A DNA stretch of 64,000 nucleotides from Moringa oleifera. Its lineage: Eukaryota; Streptophyta; Magnoliopsida; Brassicales; Moringaceae. Below are positions 61,422-64,000 of the stretch, piece by piece. The stretch is from NCBI GenBank assembly GCA_021397835.1, contig JAJFZO010000287.1, positions 1,118,501 to 1,182,500 on the forward strand. The letters run 5' to 3'. The notes beneath the pieces are model-generated. The model worked only from the letters and a program-made list of their open reading frames with translations, was not told the DNA's origin and searched no databases. The stretch's first letter is position 1, and every line of letters begins with the position of its first letter. Position numbers and translations under genes: made by a program.

Positions 61422-62640
61422 ATGGCAACCATAAAAGCTAATCCTATGTAAGGACTCTCTACAATTAGCCTTTACACTTTGATGGAAATGATTATAGTTA
61501 TTGGAAGGCTACGACTAAAATACATTTGAAGTCTATTGACTTTGATTTACGAAAAATTATATAAGAAAGGTCCCTATATCCCTAGTAAACTAGTTAATGG
61601 TAAAGAAATTAGGAAAGAGAAGGATAAATGCAATGAAGATGATAAGAAAAAAGGAAGTCTAAACGCAAGAGTAATGAATATCCTTTATTATCCACTTGAC
61701 AAGGGAGAATTTAATATAATTTGTGTATATAAGTGTGCATACGAAATATGGAGAACTTTATAAGTTACTCATAAGGAACAAATGGAGTGAAAAAGTCTAA
61801 AATTAGTATGCTTGTTAATAATTATGAATTATTTAAAATGAAATCTAAAGAGATAATTATTGAAATGTTTACGAGATTTATAGACATTATAAATACCTTA
61901 AGAACTATGGTAGAGTTTATCCAAATGTAGAAATGATTAAAAAAAAATTCTAATGTGTTTACCTTGTAGCTGGGATCCTAAAATTACAACTATCACGGAA
62001 GCCAAAGATTTAAAGAACTTGCCACTTGAGAAACTCATGAGATCTTTTATGACCCAGAAGATTGTGATGAAAGGAAAAGAACAACTAGAAGAGATTAAAA
62101 AGAAGAAAGTAATTGCACTCAAGTCATTTGTCGATGAGGAAAATGGCTTTAGTGATGAGGAAAGTGATGAGGATGATATAGCTATCATCAATAAGAGATC
62201 CAAAAAATTTTAAAAAAATAAGAATAACTTTAAGAATGGAGGAAAATATGCAAGGAAAGGAAGCAGATCAAGATATTAAAGGAAGAAGAATCCTATCACG
62301 TGATACAAGTGCAAGAACTGAGTCATATAAGAGTTGATTGTTTGTTGAATAAGGGTAAGTAAGCATAAGAAGAAAGCACTTAAGGTGACATGATGGTGAA
62401 GGAAGTTTCACCAAAAATGAAAGTGAGCATGAAGTTACCAACATGTGCTTCATGGCCCATGAAGAAGAAAAAGAGCTAACAACTTCTATACTTGATCCTA
62501 ACATGTCACGTGAAGATTTATTAAATGCATTTAAGGATATATATAAATTACTAGCAATACAAACCTATAGGTTGGAATCACTTAAGAAGAAACATATCCA
62601 TCTTAAAAATAGTTATAAAACTTTTGAATAATGAAAAAGA
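61422..62640 (+). pseudogene. Copia gag, broken
   Basis: The ATG at 61422 opens 'MATIKANPM' and then a stop. In another frame comes the gag start motif 'FDGNDYSYWKA' (61480-61512). Further frames follow: 61536-61763 with 'YIPSKLVNGKEI' and 'YKCAYEIWRTL'; 61953-62213 with 'KITTITEAKDLKNLPLEKLM' and an acidic Ser-rich tail; and a later helical piece at 62443-62631. A zinc-knuckle-like Cys cluster around 62290-62350 is damaged. It would have formed the capsid. Confidence 0.75.
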
Positions 62641-63236
62641 TAAACTAGCATTAAAAGTAGAGAAGAACATAAAAAAAAACATCAAATCAAAGGCCAATTG
62701 ATGAAAATGCTAAGTTCAAGAAAGAAGTAGTCAATCAGAAGTTGCTTCTTAAGAAATTCTCAAAAGGTCAAAGAGCTCTAGATATGTTTATTCATAATCA
62801 AAGATGTAGCTTTGATAAGAGTGACCTCAGGTATAGGCTTTCTAGCTTTCAAAAATGTTATAAAATTTTATTTTATCAAAGTATCTTCATAATAATCATC
62901 TAGATGTACATATTGTTGCAAATTAGGACATATAGCATCTAAGTGTTGGTTAAAAGAAAGCTCTAAACTTAAATGGGTGCCAAAAAGTACTAACACTAAC
63001 TCCCAAGGGCCTTTGAGAAAGTGGGTACCAAAGACCAACGTTTGATATTTTGTTATGTAGGTAAAGAATAAAGTCAAGGATAAATAGTATCTTGATAGCA
63101 ATTGGTCATACCACATGATAGGGGATGGCTCTAAATTCTCAACTTTCACTTGGAAGAAATGATGCTTTGTTACCTTTGAAGACAACAAAAAAGGAAAGAT
63201 CATTGGAATCAGAATATAGTACTTTTTATTTCCATT

Positions 63237-64000
63237 ATGATTGGGAATGTATTATTAATTGATGGATTAAAACATGATTTGCTTAGCATAAGTCAATCAC
63301 ATGATAAAGGCTTTAAAGTTGTTTTTGAGCAAAGTATATGCATCATAGAGGATTGTAAAGGTAATGAGGTTATGTATATAGATGAGATGTGTGCTAATGT
63401 GTACACCATAGAAATTAATAAGTCACCTAATAATGAGTATTTATGTTTAACCACTAGTAATGATGCATAGCCATAGTATAGAAGATTAGGTCACATAAGC
63501 ATGGACTCACTTTCTAAAATATCTAAGGGTGATCTTATGAATGGTCCGTATTCCTAAGCTTGTATTTGAAAAAGATAAAATTTGTGAAACTTGCCAAATA
63601 GAAAAGCAAGTTAGAGGTTTTTTTGAACTTAAAAGCATATATGCACAATTAGGCCACTTCAACTACAACACATTGACTTATTTGATCCATTAAGAACTAA
63701 AAGTTGAGGAGACAAATACTATGCCTTTGTAATAGTGAATGATGAGTCTAAGTTCACTTGGGTGTTATTTCTAGCTAATAAAGATGATACCTTGGAGACT
63801 TTTTCTAAGCTCTCTAAAAAGGTACGAAATGAAAAAAGAAGCATCATTATTTGTATTAGAAGTGACCATGGAAGAGAATTTGATAGTGATAAGTTTGAGA
63901 TATATTGTGATAATCATGGGTATAATCATAATTTTTTCTACTCTTAAGACACCCTAACAAAATAGAGTGGTAAAAAGAAAAAATAAATCAATTCAAGAAA
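63237..64000 (+). pseudogene. Copia pre-integrase and integrase start, broken and truncated
   Basis: 63237-63470 carries the post-protease 'LIDGLKHDLLSISQ' type segment. 63481-63610 has the zinc-finger pattern 'LGHISMDSLSKIS' followed by 'CETCQIEKQ'. The integrase core shows 'QHIDLFDP' (first catalytic Asp, about 63663-63686) and 'IRSDHGREF' (second Asp, about 63859-63885). The frame stops at 63945 and the window ends before the catalytic Glu. At least one frame break separates the segments. Confidence 0.75.

Larger units (their letters stand above)
60007..64000 (+). mobile_element. Sirevirus-like Ty1/copia element, decayed, cut by the window end
   Basis: A probable 5' LTR (60007-61356) is followed by an initiator-Met-tRNA-like primer site, gag, a pre-integrase segment and the start of integrase. 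RT, RNase H and the 3' LTR would lie beyond 64000. The long LTR and its 'ttcacccctcacttgggttcc' end are reminiscent of Sireviruses; that lineage call is tentative. Confidence 0.75.

Noticed and set aside
1..64000. CRISPR arrays, rRNA, tRNA genes or organelle DNA
   Set aside because: No regularly spaced palindromic repeats, no tRNA-like B-box and arm patterns, and no conserved rRNA or organelle gene stretches were found by eye. All periodic signals are explained by minisatellites, microsatellites or LTR repeats.

Overview
The window is AT-rich nuclear DNA from a flowering plant, most likely a eudicot. The evidence is plant-type Ty3/gypsy and Ty1/copia retrotransposons with initiator-Met-tRNA primer sites, a MuDR-like transposon, a plant L1-type LINE, and small secreted peptide genes of the IDA-like (INFLORESCENCE DEFICIENT IN ABSCISSION-like) type. 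I saw no tRNA, rRNA, organelle-derived tract, CRISPR array or large intact host gene. The species cannot be named from this sequence.

Layout. 0.4-4.4 kb: a decayed Mutator-like element, transposase on the minus strand. 4.45-11.4 kb: a decayed Ty3/gypsy element of Tat type, with pol on +, an antisense extra ORF and a 3' LTR. 11.5-16.3 kb: a non-coding leader repeat followed by a broken retroelement gag-like ORF. 16.3-28.6 kb and 29.1-38.9 kb: two copies (A and B) of a direct segmental duplication. Each holds a leader repeat, a gag-like pseudogene and one IDA-like gene; copy A also carries a 2.64-kb gag-only copia element that is absent from copy B. 38.9-43.5 kb: two further retroelement gag-like remnants on opposite strands. 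43.7-46.6 kb: an L1-like LINE remnant. 47.05-49.63 kb and 57.1-60.0 kb: a second segmental pair (C and D), each holding a multi-unit IDA-like gene. 49.6-57.1 kb, between them: a fifth leader repeat, a degenerate minisatellite and a minus-strand Ty3/gypsy pol remnant. 60.0-64.0 kb: a Sirevirus-like copia element that abuts copy D and runs off the window.

The only genes that look functional are three small secreted-peptide genes: 23235-23546, 47978-48430 and 57978-58328. A fourth, at 36188-36499, is a pseudogene. Each encodes a signal peptide followed by the proline-rich core G-x-L-P-K-x-x-P-x-P-P-S-x-P-S of IDA-like peptides. The 47978 gene carries four tandem cores joined by a proline-rich linker, and its paralogue at 57978 carries three. 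IDA-family precursors typically carry one core, so this is an apparent poly-peptide IDA-like prepropeptide within a local cluster shaped by two separate segmental duplications and by repeat-number change inside the gene. This is the most interesting system in the window. The remaining sequence is mobile-element debris at different stages of decay.
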